Assembly (NCBI RefSeq): GCF_000024165.1 | Contig: NC_013194.1 | Location: 1,240,001-1,304,000, forward strand | Length of the DNA stretch: 64,000 bases | Direction: 5' to 3' | From: Accumulibacter phosphatis | Lineage (GTDB): Bacteria; Pseudomonadota; Gammaproteobacteria; Burkholderiales; Rhodocyclaceae | Shown: positions 1 through 8,820 of the stretch, piece after piece | How the letters are laid out: each line of letters starts with the position of its first letter | How positions within the stretch are numbered: the first letter of the stretch is position 1 | Notes under the pieces: model-generated | Database searches by the model: none | What the model was told of the DNA's origin: nothing | Seen by the model: only the letters and a program-made list of their open reading frames with translations | Translations under genes and position numbers: made by a program

Positions 1-609
1 GGCGCGGCGCAAGCCCAAACCGCTGGTGAGCGCGTTTATGTGATCGACCAACGCGGTGAAGTCGTGATGAGCGGCGCCGGCCTTTGCTGGCGGACCGGCT
101 TCTGGACACCGGCCGCTGCGGCCAAGGATCCGGCCGGTTGCAAGTGCGACAAGGATTTGCTCCCGAAGGAAGTCTGCGAGCCGATGGTCGCCAAGGCTGC
201 CCCGGCTGCCGCACCGGCGGCCAAGCCGTCGGGTGACAAGATCACCGTCGCCGCCGACGCGCTGTTCGACTTCAACAAGGCAACCCTGCGTCCGGAAGGC
301 AAGGCCAAGCTCGACGAAGTGGTCGCCAAGGCCGGCGCCATCAAGCTCGAAGTGATCATCGCCGTCGGTCACACCGACCGCATCGGTTCCGATGCCTACA
401 ACCAGAAGCTGTCCGAGCGTCGCGCTGCGGCCGTCAAGCAGTATCTGGTGAGCAAGGGTATCGACGCGAATCGTGTCTACACCGAAGGCAAGGGCAAGAA
501 GAATCCGGTCACCAAGCCCGATCAGTGCCTCGGCAAGACGAGTCCGAAGGTCATCGCTTGCCTGCAGCCTGACCGTCGTGTCGACATCGAACTCATCGGC
601 ACCAAGTAA
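1..609 (+). CDS. OmpA-family outer membrane protein, 5'-truncated by window edge
   Basis: The frame is open from base 1; an ATG exists at 40, but the residues before it match the mature start of the second copy at 2079, so the true start lies upstream of the window. The C-terminal half is an OmpA_C peptidoglycan-binding domain (FDFNKATL, GHTD, LSERRAAAV, RRVDIEL motifs). The N-terminal part has paired Cys residues (GLCW, CKCD, EVCEP). From about base 165 to the stop it is almost identical to the gene at 2079-2756. Expected to sit in the outer membrane and bind peptidoglycan. It is followed by a strong terminator, so it is the last gene of its transcript. Confidence 0.93.
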   Translation, partial: GAAQAQTAGERVYVIDQRGEVVMSGAGLCWRTGFWTPAAAAKDPAGCKCDKDLLPKEVCEPMVAKAAPAAAPAAKPSGDKITVAADALFDFNKATLRPEGKAKLDEVVAKAGAIKLEVIIAVGHTDRIGSDAYNQKLSERRAAAVKQYLVSKGIDANRVYTEGKGKKNPVTKPDQCLGKTSPKVIACLQPDRRVDIELIGTK

Positions 610-622
610 TCCAGGCCATGCC

Positions 623-653
623 CAAAAAACCCCGCTTCTGCGGGGTTTTTTTT
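623..653 (+). terminator. Rho-independent terminator of the first ompA copy
   Basis: An A-tract, the stem CCCCGC / GCGGGG with loop TTCT and a run of eight T follow the stop at 609. The matching A-tract would also let it work on the minus strand. Confidence 0.9.
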
Positions 654-670
654 AGCCTCCGCGGTAGATC

Positions 671-2002
671 ATGGAAATGATCTCTGGGCTGCAAGCTGTC
701 GATCTGTTGATCGAGGCGCGCTGGCTGGTGCCGGTCGAACCGGTGGGCGCCGTTCTCGAGAACCATGCGGTGGCGGTCAACGACGGCCGGATCGTCGCCG
801 TGCTTTCACAGGCGGAGGCGGCTGCCCGTTTCTCGCCGCGCCAGCGCAAACGGCTTGACCAGCACGTGCTGATTCCCGGTTTGGTCAACCTGCACACGCA
901 CGCGGCGATGACGCTGCTGCGTGGTCTCGCCGATGATCTGCCGCTGATGGAATGGCTGCACGATCACGTCTGGCCGGCCGAGGCAAAGCACGTTTGCGAG
1001 CAGTTCGTTCATGACGGCAGCCTGCTCGCTTGCGCCGAAATGCTGCGCGGCGGCATCACCTGTTTCAACGACATGTATTTCTTTCCGAAAGCCGCCGCCG
1101 ACGCGGCGCTCGCTTCGGGAATGCGCGCCGCGATAGGCCTGATCACCGTCGACTTTCCAAGCAACTATGCGGCCGATGCAGACGACTATCTGGCGAAGGG
1201 GCTCGCCGTTCGCGACGAGTTGCTGGACGAGCCGCTGCTATCGTTCTGTCTTGCCCCGCATGCGCCTTACACCGTCGGCGAGCGGAGTTTTGCCAAGGTA
1301 CTGACGCTGGCCGAGCAGATCGAGGTGCCGATCCACCTGCACCTGCATGAAACCGTCCAGGAGATCGACGACAGCGAGCAGCGCTTCGGGATGCGCCCGA
1401 TCGAACGTATTCGCCGCCTGGGTCTGCTCAGTCCGGCCTTGATCGCGGTACACGCCGTTCACCTCAATGCGCAGGAGATCGAACTGTTGGCCGAGCACGG
1501 CTGTTCGGTTGCCCATTGCCCAAGTTCCAATCTCAAGCTGGCCAGCGGCATCGCGCCGATCACGCAACTTCTCGCCCAAGGGATCAACATCGGTCTCGGC
1601 ACGGACGGCGCGGCGAGCAACAACCGGCTCGACATCTTTCAGGAAATGCGCCTGGCGGCGTTGCTCGCCAAGGAGCAGGGCGGGCGTGCCGACGCCATCG
1701 ACGCTCACCGCGTACTGCGCATGGCGACTCTGGGCGGCGCTCGTGCGCTCGGCCTGGACGCGGACATCGGCTCGATCACCACCGGCAAGTATGCCGATCT
1801 GTGCGCCGTCAGGCTTGACGACATCGCCCTTGCGCCCTGTTACCACCCGGTGTCGCACCTCACCTACTCGCTAGGCCGGGAGCATGTTTCTGACGTCTGG
1901 GTGGCTGGGCGGATCCGCGTAGAGAATGGGCAACTGGTTGAAAACAACGAAACTGGATTGATAAAACTGGCCCTGTTGTGGCAAAATAAAATTCGTCCGT
2001 GA
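671..2002 (+). CDS. mtaD: TRZ/ATZ-family amidohydrolase (methylthioadenosine/S-adenosylhomocysteine deaminase)
   Basis: 443 aa, full length for the cytosolic amidohydrolase family that deaminates S-adenosylhomocysteine and methylthioadenosine. Metal-binding and catalytic motifs are intact: HTH at residues 75-77, APHAPYT, HLHLHET, AVH, and GLGTDGAASNN carrying the metal-ligand Asp. An alternative ATG lies four codons in. The neighbour order mtaD-ompA-ubiG-gph is common in betaproteobacteria, where SAH removal would support SAM-dependent methylation such as that of UbiG. The substrate is inferred from the family; related members act on triazines or other purines, so substrate specificity is less certain than the fold. 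Confidence 0.9.
   Translation: MEMISGLQAVDLLIEARWLVPVEPVGAVLENHAVAVNDGRIVAVLSQAEAAARFSPRQRKRLDQHVLIPGLVNLHTHAAMTLLRGLADDLPLMEWLHDHVWPAEAKHVCEQFVHDGSLLACAEMLRGGITCFNDMYFFPKAAADAALASGMRAAIGLITVDFPSNYAADADDYLAKGLAVRDELLDEPLLSFCLAPHAPYTVGERSFAKVLTLAEQIEVPIHLHLHETVQEIDDSEQRFGMRPIERIRRLGLLSPALIAVHAVHLNAQEIELLAEHGCSVAHCPSSNLKLASGIAPITQLLAQGINIGLGTDGAASNNRLDIFQEMRLAALLAKEQGGRADAIDAHRVLRMATLGGARALGLDADIGSITTGKYADLCAVRLDDIALAPCYHPVSHLTYSLGREHVSDVWVAGRIRVENGQLVENNETGLIKLALLWQNKIRP
1958..1987 (+). promoter_or_regulatory. Putative sigma70 promoter for second ompA copy
   Basis: TTGATA (1958-1963) and CAAAAT (1982-1987), 18 bp apart, lie in the 3' end of mtaD about 90 bases upstream of the ompA start. Pattern match only. 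Confidence 0.35.
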
Positions 2003-2078
2003 TGAGTTGAGTCTACAACGAGGCATAACAGGCTATGCGGACCAGTTTCGCAAGCTCCAACTAACGAGGGAAACCCAG

Positions 2079-2756
2079 ATGAACAGAATTGCAAGAAACT
2101 CAATGATGGCCGTGTTCGCCGCGACTGTCGGCTTCGGCGCCTCGCTGGCTCAGGCTCAGACGTCGGCTCCTTTGGATCGCGTGTATGTGATCGATCAACG
2201 CGGCGAAGTCGTCATGAGCGGTGCCGGCCTCTGCTGGCGGACTGGATTCTGGACTCCCGCCGGGGCAGCCCGCGATCCGGCTGGCTGCAAGTGCGACAAG
2301 GATCTGATCCCGAAGGAAGTCTGCGAGCCGATGGTCGCCAAGGCTGCCCCGGCTGCCGCACCGGCGGCCAAGCCGTCGGGTGACAAGATCACCGTCGCCG
2401 CCGACGCACTGTTCGACTTCAACAAGGCAACCCTGCGTCCGGCAGGCAAGGCCAAGCTCGACGAAGTGGTCGCCAAGGCCGGCGCCATCAAGCTCGAAGT
2501 GATCATCGCCGTCGGTCACACCGACCGCATCGGTTCCGATGCCTACAACCAGAAGCTGTCCGAGCGTCGCGCTGCGGCCGTCAAGCAGTACCTGGTGAGC
2601 AAGGGTATCGACGCGAATCGTGTCTACACCGAAGGCAAGGGCAAGAAGAATCCGGTCACCAAGCCCGATCAGTGCCTCGGCAAGACGAGCCCGAAGGTCA
2701 TCGCCTGCCTGCAGCCTGACCGTCGCGTCGACATCGAACTCATCGGCACCAAGTAA
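2079..2756 (+). CDS. OmpA-family outer membrane protein (second copy)
   Basis: 225 aa. The ATG at 2079 is preceded by an AACGAGGG ribosome site and opens a typical signal peptide ending in AQAQ. The mature part has a short Cys-containing segment followed by an OmpA_C peptidoglycan-associating domain (residues about 105-222) with GHTD and the RRVDIEL end. It is near-identical to the partial gene at 1-609 and the two share the same length over the comparable 564 bases. It ends in its own terminator. The likely role is outer membrane/peptidoglycan linkage. In-frame sequence continues upstream to 2007, but that would lose the signal peptide. Confidence 0.95.
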   Translation: MNRIARNSMMAVFAATVGFGASLAQAQTSAPLDRVYVIDQRGEVVMSGAGLCWRTGFWTPAGAARDPAGCKCDKDLIPKEVCEPMVAKAAPAAAPAAKPSGDKITVAADALFDFNKATLRPAGKAKLDEVVAKAGAIKLEVIIAVGHTDRIGSDAYNQKLSERRAAAVKQYLVSKGIDANRVYTEGKGKKNPVTKPDQCLGKTSPKVIACLQPDRRVDIELIGTK

Positions 2757-2775
2757 TTCCTCGCCGTCCCACGCG

Positions 2776-2800
2776 AAGCCCTGCCTCGGCAGGGCTTTTT
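2776..2800 (+). terminator. Rho-independent terminator after second ompA
   Basis: Stem AGCCCTGC / GCAGGGCT with a short loop followed by TTTTT, 20 bases after the stop. Confidence 0.88.
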
Positions 2801-2802
2801 CG

Positions 2803-2830
2803 TTGCAAGCGTTCGCCAAGCCCCTATACT
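2803..2830 (+). promoter_or_regulatory. Putative sigma70 promoter for ubiG-gph
   Basis: TTGCAA (2803-2808) and TATACT (2825-2830) with a 16-bp spacer, 26 bases before the ubiG ATG and directly after the ompA terminator, where a new promoter is needed. Confidence 0.5.
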
Positions 2831-2856
2831 GACCCTTTGACACGGATACCGCAGGC

Positions 2857-3558
2857 ATGACCATCAACGCTGATCAGGGCGAACTCGAGAAATTTAGCCA
2901 GCTGGCCCATCGCTGGTGGGATCCGAGCAGTGATTTCAAGCCGCTGCATGACATCAACCCCTTGCGTCTGGAATGGATCGACGATCGGTGCGGCCTGGCC
3001 GGCAAGCGCGTACTTGACGTCGGTTGCGGCGGTGGCCTGCTTTCCGAAGGCATGTGCGAAAAAGGCGCGACGGTGACCGGCATCGATCTCTCCGACAAGG
3101 CGCTGAGTGTTGCCCGTCTGCACCTGCTCGAGAGCGGACACCAGGTCGACTATCGCAAGATCGCGGCCGAGGAACTCGCGGCCGAGTGCGCCGGAAGTTA
3201 CGATGTCGTGACCTGCATGGAAATGCTCGAGCACGTCCCCGATCCGGCGAGTACGGTCGCCGCCTGCGCTGCTCTCGCGGGACCCGGCGGGCACGTCTTC
3301 TTCTCGACCATCAACCGCAACCCGAAAGCCTACCTGCTCGCCGTCATCGGCGCCGAGTATGTCCTCCGGATGTTGCCGCGCGGCACCCATGACTATGCCC
3401 GATTCATCAAGCCGTCAGAGCTTCTACGCTGGGCAAGGAGGGTCGGCCTCGATGGCCTCGACTTGCGCGGCATGAGCTACAACCCCTTGGGTGGCCGCTA
3501 CACGCTGGGGCGCGATACCGATGTCAATTACCTGCTGCATTGCGTGAAGAATGTTTGA
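2857..3558 (+). CDS. ubiG: Ubiquinone biosynthesis O-methyltransferase UbiG
   Basis: 233 aa, full length. Performs both O-methylations of the ubiquinone ring using SAM. The SAM site VLDVGCGGG lies at residues 52-60, followed by VTGIDLS and the CMEMLEHVPDP motif; the middle region KAYLLAVIGAEYVLRMLPRGTHDY is typical of UbiG. The stop overlaps the gph start by eight bases, indicating translational coupling. Confidence 0.96.
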   Translation: MTINADQGELEKFSQLAHRWWDPSSDFKPLHDINPLRLEWIDDRCGLAGKRVLDVGCGGGLLSEGMCEKGATVTGIDLSDKALSVARLHLLESGHQVDYRKIAAEELAAECAGSYDVVTCMEMLEHVPDPASTVAACAALAGPGGHVFFSTINRNPKAYLLAVIGAEYVLRMLPRGTHDYARFIKPSELLRWARRVGLDGLDLRGMSYNPLGGRYTLGRDTDVNYLLHCVKNV

Positions 3559-4207
3559 TGCCGTCCTCTTCGACCTTGACGGCACCTTTGCCGATACCGC
3601 ACCCGACCTCGCCGCCGCACTGAACCGCCTGCGCGCCGATCTTGACCTCCCGCCGGTACCGCTCGGGCGGCTGCGCCCGTATACCTCGCAGGGCGTACGC
3701 GGAATGCTCAAGGCCGGGCTCTCGATGCGGCCGGGTGATTCGCTCTACACCGAGTTCTACGATCGCTTCCTGCGCTACTACAGCCAGGACATCTGCGTCG
3801 CCACGACCGTCTTCCCCGGTATTGACCAACTTCTCGAACGGCTGGAGAGCCGTGGTTCGCCGTGGGGAATCATCACCAACAAGGCCCAGCGCTTCACCTT
3901 GCCCCTGCTCGACCAATTGGGCTACGCCAAGCGCGCTGCCTGCGTCGTCAGTGGCGACTCGGCGCGGCGCGCCAAGCCCGCAGCGCCCCCGATGCAACTG
4001 GCCTGTACGCTGATCACCCGCGCCCCGGGACGTTGCCTCTACGTCGGCGACGACCTGCGCGACATCCAGGCCGGCCGGTCCGTCGGCATGGCGACGGTGG
4101 CGGTGCGTTACGGCTATCTTGGCGACGGCGACCCGATCGAGTCCTGGGGGGCCGATCATCTCGTTGATCATGCGCAAGACATTGCCGCCGTCGCCGGTTT
4201 GCGCTGA
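3551..4207 (+). CDS. gph: HAD-family phosphatase, phosphoglycolate phosphatase-like
   Basis: 218 aa HAD superfamily hydrolase. Nucleophile motif FDLDGTF (Asp8, Asp10), motif II ITNK, and motif III/IV Lys and YVGDDLRDIQAG are present. It overlaps ubiG by eight bases. The ubiG-gph pairing is standard in proteobacteria; the 2-phosphoglycolate assignment rests on this context and the family, and other small phosphate esters are possible substrates (in Pseudomonas the neighbouring HAD, MupP, acts on MurNAc-6-phosphate). Confidence 0.88.
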   Translation: MFDAVLFDLDGTFADTAPDLAAALNRLRADLDLPPVPLGRLRPYTSQGVRGMLKAGLSMRPGDSLYTEFYDRFLRYYSQDICVATTVFPGIDQLLERLESRGSPWGIITNKAQRFTLPLLDQLGYAKRAACVVSGDSARRAKPAAPPMQLACTLITRAPGRCLYVGDDLRDIQAGRSVGMATVAVRYGYLGDGDPIESWGADHLVDHAQDIAAVAGLR

Positions 4208-4313
4208 TTCGGCGTGCCAGGCCGGCAGTCCGCACCGGCCGAGCCACTTTGGCGGTTTTGTCGTCGATCAACCCGATCCGGCGTCGACGCTGCCGTTGCG
4301 CTAAACTGAAGAC

Positions 4314-4688
4314 ATGCCGAAAGCCGCCCTGATTCTCTTTGCGCACGGTGCGCGTGACCCCGAATGGGCAGAGCCCATGCGTCGCGTTGGCGCGGCGCTG
4401 CGCCAGCAGGCCCCCGAACTGCGCGTCGAACTGGCTTTCCTGGAGTTCATCCAGCCCGGCTTGCGCGAGTGCGCCGAATCCCTGCTTGGCGAGGGTTTCG
4501 AACGCATCGTCGTCTTGCCGATGTTCATTGCCCGGGGTGGTCACCTGAAGCGCGACGTGCCGCTGCTTCTCGACGAACTCCGCCGAGGTCATCCGCGCGC
4601 CTGCTTTGAACTCGCCGCTGCCGTCGGCGAGGCAGAGACCATCGTCCAGGCCATGGCTGCGCATGCACTGACGGTTGCCGGCGGCTAG
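4314..4688 (+). CDS. cbiX: CbiX-type sirohydrochlorin chelatase, short form
   Basis: 124 aa, the size of the single-domain CbiX-S chelatases that insert Co or Fe into sirohydrochlorin. It begins with the family's ILFAHGARDPEW motif with the metal-binding His, and carries VVLPMFIARGGHLKRD with the second His near residue 78. A CbiX partner in siroheme or B12 synthesis is not in view; trmO follows. Confidence 0.9.
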   Translation: MPKAALILFAHGARDPEWAEPMRRVGAALRQQAPELRVELAFLEFIQPGLRECAESLLGEGFERIVVLPMFIARGGHLKRDVPLLLDELRRGHPRACFELAAAVGEAETIVQAMAAHALTVAGG

Positions 4689-4776
4689 CCAGTGCGGGCG
4701 CTCGCCGGCGACGGCAAGGCGCTTGCCTGCCTTCGTTCCTTCCAGGCGGTGGCCGCCGGGCTCGCCGAGAGCCGCC

Positions 4777-5487
4777 GTGCCTGAGGGCGCCCTGGTGCCG
4801 ATCGGCTATCTGGCGACGCCGTTTCGCGATCGCTTCGGAATTCCCCGCCAGCCGCAACTGGCGCCGCACGCGCTGGGTCGCTTGCGCCTCCTGCGGCCCT
4901 ACGACCGGGCGGAGGCGGTGCGCGGGCTCGACGCTTTTTCGCATGTCTGGCTCAGCTTCCTCTTCCACCGCACCGCCGGCCGGTGGAGCCCAACAGTGCG
5001 GCCGCCGCGCCTCGGCGGCAACGAACGCGTCGGCGTGTTTGCCAGCCGTAGCCCCTTTCGCCCCAACCCGCTGGGACTGTCACTGGTCGAACTGTTGGCG
5101 ATAGACACGCGCGACGGCGTGCTGTTGACCTTTGGCGGCGTCGACTTGCTCGACGGCACACCGGTGCTCGACATCAAACCGTACATCCCTTTCGTCGAAA
5201 GCCGGCCCGCCGCCCGCGCGGGTTTCGTCGACGGTCCGCCGGCGCAACTGCCGGTCGATTTCACGGCGCAGGCGCTGGACGAGTTGCACCAGCACGCGCA
5301 TCGCTGGCCCGACCTGGCCGCGCTGCTGCGCGAAGTTCTCGCGCAGGACCCGCGTCCCGCCTATGCCGACGACCCGCTGCGCCAGTACGGCTTGCGTCTC
5401 CACGACCTGGAGATCAAGTGGCGTTGCACCAACCAGGGGGCGATCGTCGAATCGATCACGCTTGCCGCCGACGACGGCTGCCGGTGA
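4777..5487 (+). CDS. trmO: tRNA (N6-threonylcarbamoyladenosine(37)-N6)-methyltransferase TrmO
   Basis: About 236 aa from the GTG at 4777. TrmO methylates t6A37 of some tRNAs. Family motifs: PIGYLATPFRDRFGIPRQP at the N terminus, GLDAFSHVWLSFLFH, FASRSPFRPNPLGLS and DIKPYIPFVES, then the C-terminal proline-rich DPRPAY. The frame stays open upstream to a TTG at 4675 that overlaps cbiX, but the family begins just before PIG, so the GTG was chosen. The 240 bases after the stop hold nothing I recognise. Confidence 0.92.
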   Translation: MPEGALVPIGYLATPFRDRFGIPRQPQLAPHALGRLRLLRPYDRAEAVRGLDAFSHVWLSFLFHRTAGRWSPTVRPPRLGGNERVGVFASRSPFRPNPLGLSLVELLAIDTRDGVLLTFGGVDLLDGTPVLDIKPYIPFVESRPAARAGFVDGPPAQLPVDFTAQALDELHQHAHRWPDLAALLREVLAQDPRPAYADDPLRQYGLRLHDLEIKWRCTNQGAIVESITLAADDGCR

Positions 5488-5729
5488 GTCCACTGCGTGA
5501 AAGGCGATTGGTGGGCCGGTTGCCGGTTGCCGTTCGCCGCGGCAGTCCGGCGGCGCCTGTTCGGGACCGGCCATGGCCGTATCGACGCGTTATCCGGCCG
5601 GCCGTGTCGGCGATGGCGAAAATGCTGCGTTACTCGTGGATGATCTGCCGGAAGCTGTCAACACCGTCGGCTGCGGCAAGCCATGGCCGGCCGACAGCTC
5701 ATCAACCATCAGCACCTGGAGAGCATTCC

Positions 5730-6173
5730 ATGAAGACCTTGACCGTGGCGCTGCTTGCCCTGGCGGCTGTCCAGCCGTCCATCGTTCTGGCCGGTGGCGG
5801 TGGCGCCTATGGCGTTTCCGGGGCGGTGGTCGTCGGTGGGCCCGTTGGGCCGCGGGGAGGCTACTATGGCCACGGGCCCCGCTGGGGATACCCGGGCCCA
5901 CGCGTCGGTGTCTATGTCGGCGGCCCTGTCGTATGGGGCGGGCCGTGGGTGCCGGTGTACAACCCGCCAGTAGTGGTTTATCCGCCGGTCGTTGCGGTGC
6001 CTCCACCGGTCGTCTATGTCGAACGCTCCGACGAGATCCCGGCGGCCACCTCGGACAGCGCTGACCCACTGGAGCCTGGCTACTGGTACTACTGTCGGGA
6101 GCAGGGTGCTTACTATCCTGCCGTCCGGCAATGTCCCGGCGCCTGGCAGAAGGTGGCGCCGGTTGACAACTAA
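5730..6173 (+). CDS. Small exported Gly/Pro/Val-rich protein
   Basis: 147 aa. ATG at 5730 with a GGAGAG site opens a signal peptide (KTLTVALLALAAVQPSIVLA). The mature part is a low-complexity Gly/Tyr/Pro-rich region (GGYYGHGPRWGYPGP) and a VVYPPVVAVPPP stretch. The C terminus GYWYYCREQGAYYPAVRQC with its two Cys is a conserved ending in many betaproteobacterial small exported proteins. Function unknown; envelope location inferred. Confidence 0.8.
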   Translation: MKTLTVALLALAAVQPSIVLAGGGGAYGVSGAVVVGGPVGPRGGYYGHGPRWGYPGPRVGVYVGGPVVWGGPWVPVYNPPVVVYPPVVAVPPPVVYVERSDEIPAATSDSADPLEPGYWYYCREQGAYYPAVRQCPGAWQKVAPVDN

Positions 6174-6256
6174 CGCGGACGGGCGGGAGTTAGCCTGAGT
6201 GCGTTCGGGTCGCGAAGCGCCTCGCTAATGCAGCTTTGCCGCTTCCCGGCTTTCGC

Positions 6257-6895
6257 TCAGGGTGCCAATCGCTCGCGAATCCACTGCTGGTCGGCAGCGA
6301 GTCGGTAGCGCAAGCGGTCGTGCAAGCGGCTCTTCCGGCCCTGCCAGAATTCCCAGGTGTCGGGCCGCAGGCGGTAGCCGCCCCAGTGTGGTGGACGCGG
6401 CGGATGGAGGAGGAACTTCGTGCCGAAACGAGCGGCGTTGGCCACCAGTACGCCGCGTCCGGCAATGACTTGGCTTTGCGGACTGGCCCAGGCGCCGATC
6501 CGTGAATCGAGCGGGCGACTGGCGAAGTAGGCATCGCTCTCTTCGGCGCTGACCTTGTCGACCCGCCCTTCGATGCGCACGACGCGCTCCAGTTCGACCC
6601 AGTGGAACTGCAGCGCGGCCCACGGATTGGCCGCCAGTTCCCGGCCCTTGCGGCTGTCGTAATTGGTGAACCAGGTGATCCCCGCCTGGTCGTAGCCCTT
6701 GATCAGCACCACCCGCGTGGACGGGCGCAGCCCGGCGTCGACCGTCGCCAGCGTCATGGCGTTCGGTTCCGGCACGCACGCGCTGATCGCTTCGCCGAGC
6801 CATCGCTCGAACTGCTTTAGCGGGTCGGCGTGCGACGCTTCCTCGCTGAGTTCGGCGCGTTCGTAGCTCTTTCGCAAGGCGGCAAGATCGGTCAT
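6257..6895 (-). CDS. pdxH: Pyridoxamine 5'-phosphate oxidase
   Basis: 212 aa, full length. FMN enzyme oxidising pyridoxine/pyridoxamine phosphate to PLP. Shows the SRVVLIKGYD-type FMN site (here STRVVLIKGYDQAG), TNYDSRKGRELAANP, the ESDAYFASRP motif, PPHWGGYRLRP and the C-terminal ERLAP. The ATG forms an ATGA overlap with the stop of the M61 peptidase gene upstream, so the two are coupled. A longer in-frame extension was rejected because it would run into the peptidase gene. Confidence 0.96.
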   Translation of the reverse strand: MTDLAALRKSYERAELSEEASHADPLKQFERWLGEAISACVPEPNAMTLATVDAGLRPSTRVVLIKGYDQAGITWFTNYDSRKGRELAANPWAALQFHWVELERVVRIEGRVDKVSAEESDAYFASRPLDSRIGAWASPQSQVIAGRGVLVANAARFGTKFLLHPPRPPHWGGYRLRPDTWEFWQGRKSRLHDRLRYRLAADQQWIRERLAP

Positions 6896-8742
6896 GTCGT
6901 GTCGTGGGGCAAGGGTGGATCGATGGAGGCTGAGTGCGCATCCGGGGATGCCCGATGACCCTGCAGCCAGCGCTTGCGCAGCGGGTTGACCCTGACCTTG
7001 CGGTTGAGCTTGTGGCTGTCGCTGGCCGGTGGGCCGAGCTGAACCGAGAATTCCATCAGTTCGTCGCGACGAAAGGCATGGACCCGGATGGTATCGCCGC
7101 TTTTCCGCCGGCACAACAGACGTTCCAGCCCGAGCGGCGTGACGCGCAAGCCGTCGATCGCCAGCAGCAGATCGCCCGCCGACAGCCCGGCGACCTGCGC
7201 CGGGCTGCCCTCATACACCGTTGCCAGCCGCACGTCATTGCCCTCGGTGCTGGTGCGCGCACCGAGCGTCGGCGTCGCGGATGCCGCGGTGCGCTTGAGG
7301 ACGATGCCGAAAGGCTTGAGCAGGCTCGCCAGAGCCAGTTCGGGCGTGCCATGCACAGCGTCGGCAAAGAAGCGCCGCAGATCCAGGCCTGACAGATTCT
7401 CGGCGATCAGCCGGATGTCCTCATCGCCAACACCCGGCCCGCGGTAGTCGTCCCGCTCGCCATGGCGCTCCCAGAGCGTGCGCATCACATCATCAAGGGA
7501 AACGCGGCTGTCGGTTTCGGCGCGTAGGGTCAGGTCGAGCGCCAGCGCCACGAGGGCTCCCTTGGCGTAGTAATTGACCACCGCATTGGGCGTGTTCTCG
7601 TCGGGGCGGTAGTATTTGGTCCAGGCGTCGAAGCTCGACTGTGCGAGTGTCTGACGCTGGCGACCCGGCTCGCGCTGGACCCGGTCGATCGTCTTGGCGA
7701 CCAGTTCCAGCCACTTCTTCGCCTTGATCAGCCCACAGCGGAGCAGCGTCAGGTCGTCGTAGTACGACGTGAAACCCTCGAAAGCCCAGAGCAGGGTGGT
7801 GTAGTTCTCGCTGTCGAGGTTGTAGGCGGTGAACGCGGCCGGCCGGATGCGCTTGACGTTCCAGGCATGGAAGTACTCGTGGCTGCACAGACCGAGAAAC
7901 GTCCGGTAGCGCTCGGGCAGGCCCTTCATGCCAGGATAGGGAAGGTCGTCGCGCGCGCAGAGCAGGGCCGTGGAGGCGCGGTGCTCGAGTCCGCCGTAGG
8001 CGTCGCCGACGGCAGTGACCAGGAAGAGGTAGCGGCGCATTGGTGCCGGTTCGCCGAAGAAACGGATCTGCCACTCGCAGATGCGTGTCAGGTCGGTCGT
8101 GAGGCGCGTCAGATCGCAGTCGTGACGGCCGCTGATGGCGATCTCGTGGGGCACGCCGCAGGCGGTGAACGCGGCGAGTGTGAACGTCCCCATCTCGACC
8201 GGATGGTCGATGAGTTCGTCGTAGCTGGCGGCCCGGTAGAGGCCAAAGCCATGCTGTCGGGCAGCTCCGCGCTCGCCGAGCGCGCGTGGCAGCGCGGTGG
8301 CGACGCGCCAATCCTGGAAGGCCGTGCCGAGCGGTCGCTGGATGTCGACCAGGCACGGCCGATGTTCGTGACCGAGGGCGCGCAGAAAGACGCTGCTGCC
8401 GTTGAAGAAGGCGTGCGTCTGGTCAAGGTGCGCGCCGCGTACCGAGAGGTCCCAGGCGTAGATCTCGCTGATCACGGTGAGTGCCTGCGCCTTGCCGAGC
8501 GGCGCGGCCCGCCAGGTGTGCTTGTCGATCTTCTCGAGAGCGACCGGCTTGCCGGCGGACTCGGCGCGAATCGCGACGACGTGGCGGGCAAAGTCGCGAA
8601 TCAGATAGCTGCCGGGAATCCAGGCCGGCAAGGCGAAGCACTGGCCCGCCGGGTCGGCTTCGCGAACCGTGCAGCGGACTTCGAACAGATGGGCCTCGGG
8701 ATGGCTGGGGCGGATGCTGTAGCAGATGTGGACGGGCTTCAT
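6892..8742 (-). CDS. M61-family glycyl aminopeptidase with PDZ domain
   Basis: 616 aa. An N-terminal M61 domain precedes the gluzincin zinc motif HEYFH at residues 288-292 (with HAWNVKRIRP after it), the downstream YEGFT-type glutamate region (WAFEGFTSYYDD), and a C-terminal PDZ domain (GSPAQVAGLSAGDLLLAIDG). No signal peptide is visible from the ATG at 8742, so a cytoplasmic location is likely. Start: the ATG gives the normal family N terminus (KPVHICYSIRP); a longer frame through the 12-bp repeats at 8821-8880 would need a non-ATG start and was rejected. Coupled to pdxH. Confidence 0.93.
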   Translation of the reverse strand: MKPVHICYSIRPSHPEAHLFEVRCTVREADPAGQCFALPAWIPGSYLIRDFARHVVAIRAESAGKPVALEKIDKHTWRAAPLGKAQALTVISEIYAWDLSVRGAHLDQTHAFFNGSSVFLRALGHEHRPCLVDIQRPLGTAFQDWRVATALPRALGERGAARQHGFGLYRAASYDELIDHPVEMGTFTLAAFTACGVPHEIAISGRHDCDLTRLTTDLTRICEWQIRFFGEPAPMRRYLFLVTAVGDAYGGLEHRASTALLCARDDLPYPGMKGLPERYRTFLGLCSHEYFHAWNVKRIRPAAFTAYNLDSENYTTLLWAFEGFTSYYDDLTLLRCGLIKAKKWLELVAKTIDRVQREPGRQRQTLAQSSFDAWTKYYRPDENTPNAVVNYYAKGALVALALDLTLRAETDSRVSLDDVMRTLWERHGERDDYRGPGVGDEDIRLIAENLSGLDLRRFFADAVHGTPELALASLLKPFGIVLKRTAASATPTLGARTSTEGNDVRLATVYEGSPAQVAGLSAGDLLLAIDGLRVTPLGLERLLCRRKSGDTIRVHAFRRDELMEFSVQLGPPASDSHKLNRKVRVNPLRKRWLQGHRASPDAHSASIDPPLPHDTT

Positions 8743-8820
8743 CGGACGGTTGCATGCACTTTTCGGGAATCTGGCGGAATTGTACGGCCTGTGCACGGTC
8801 CGACGATGGGAAGAGGGCAA

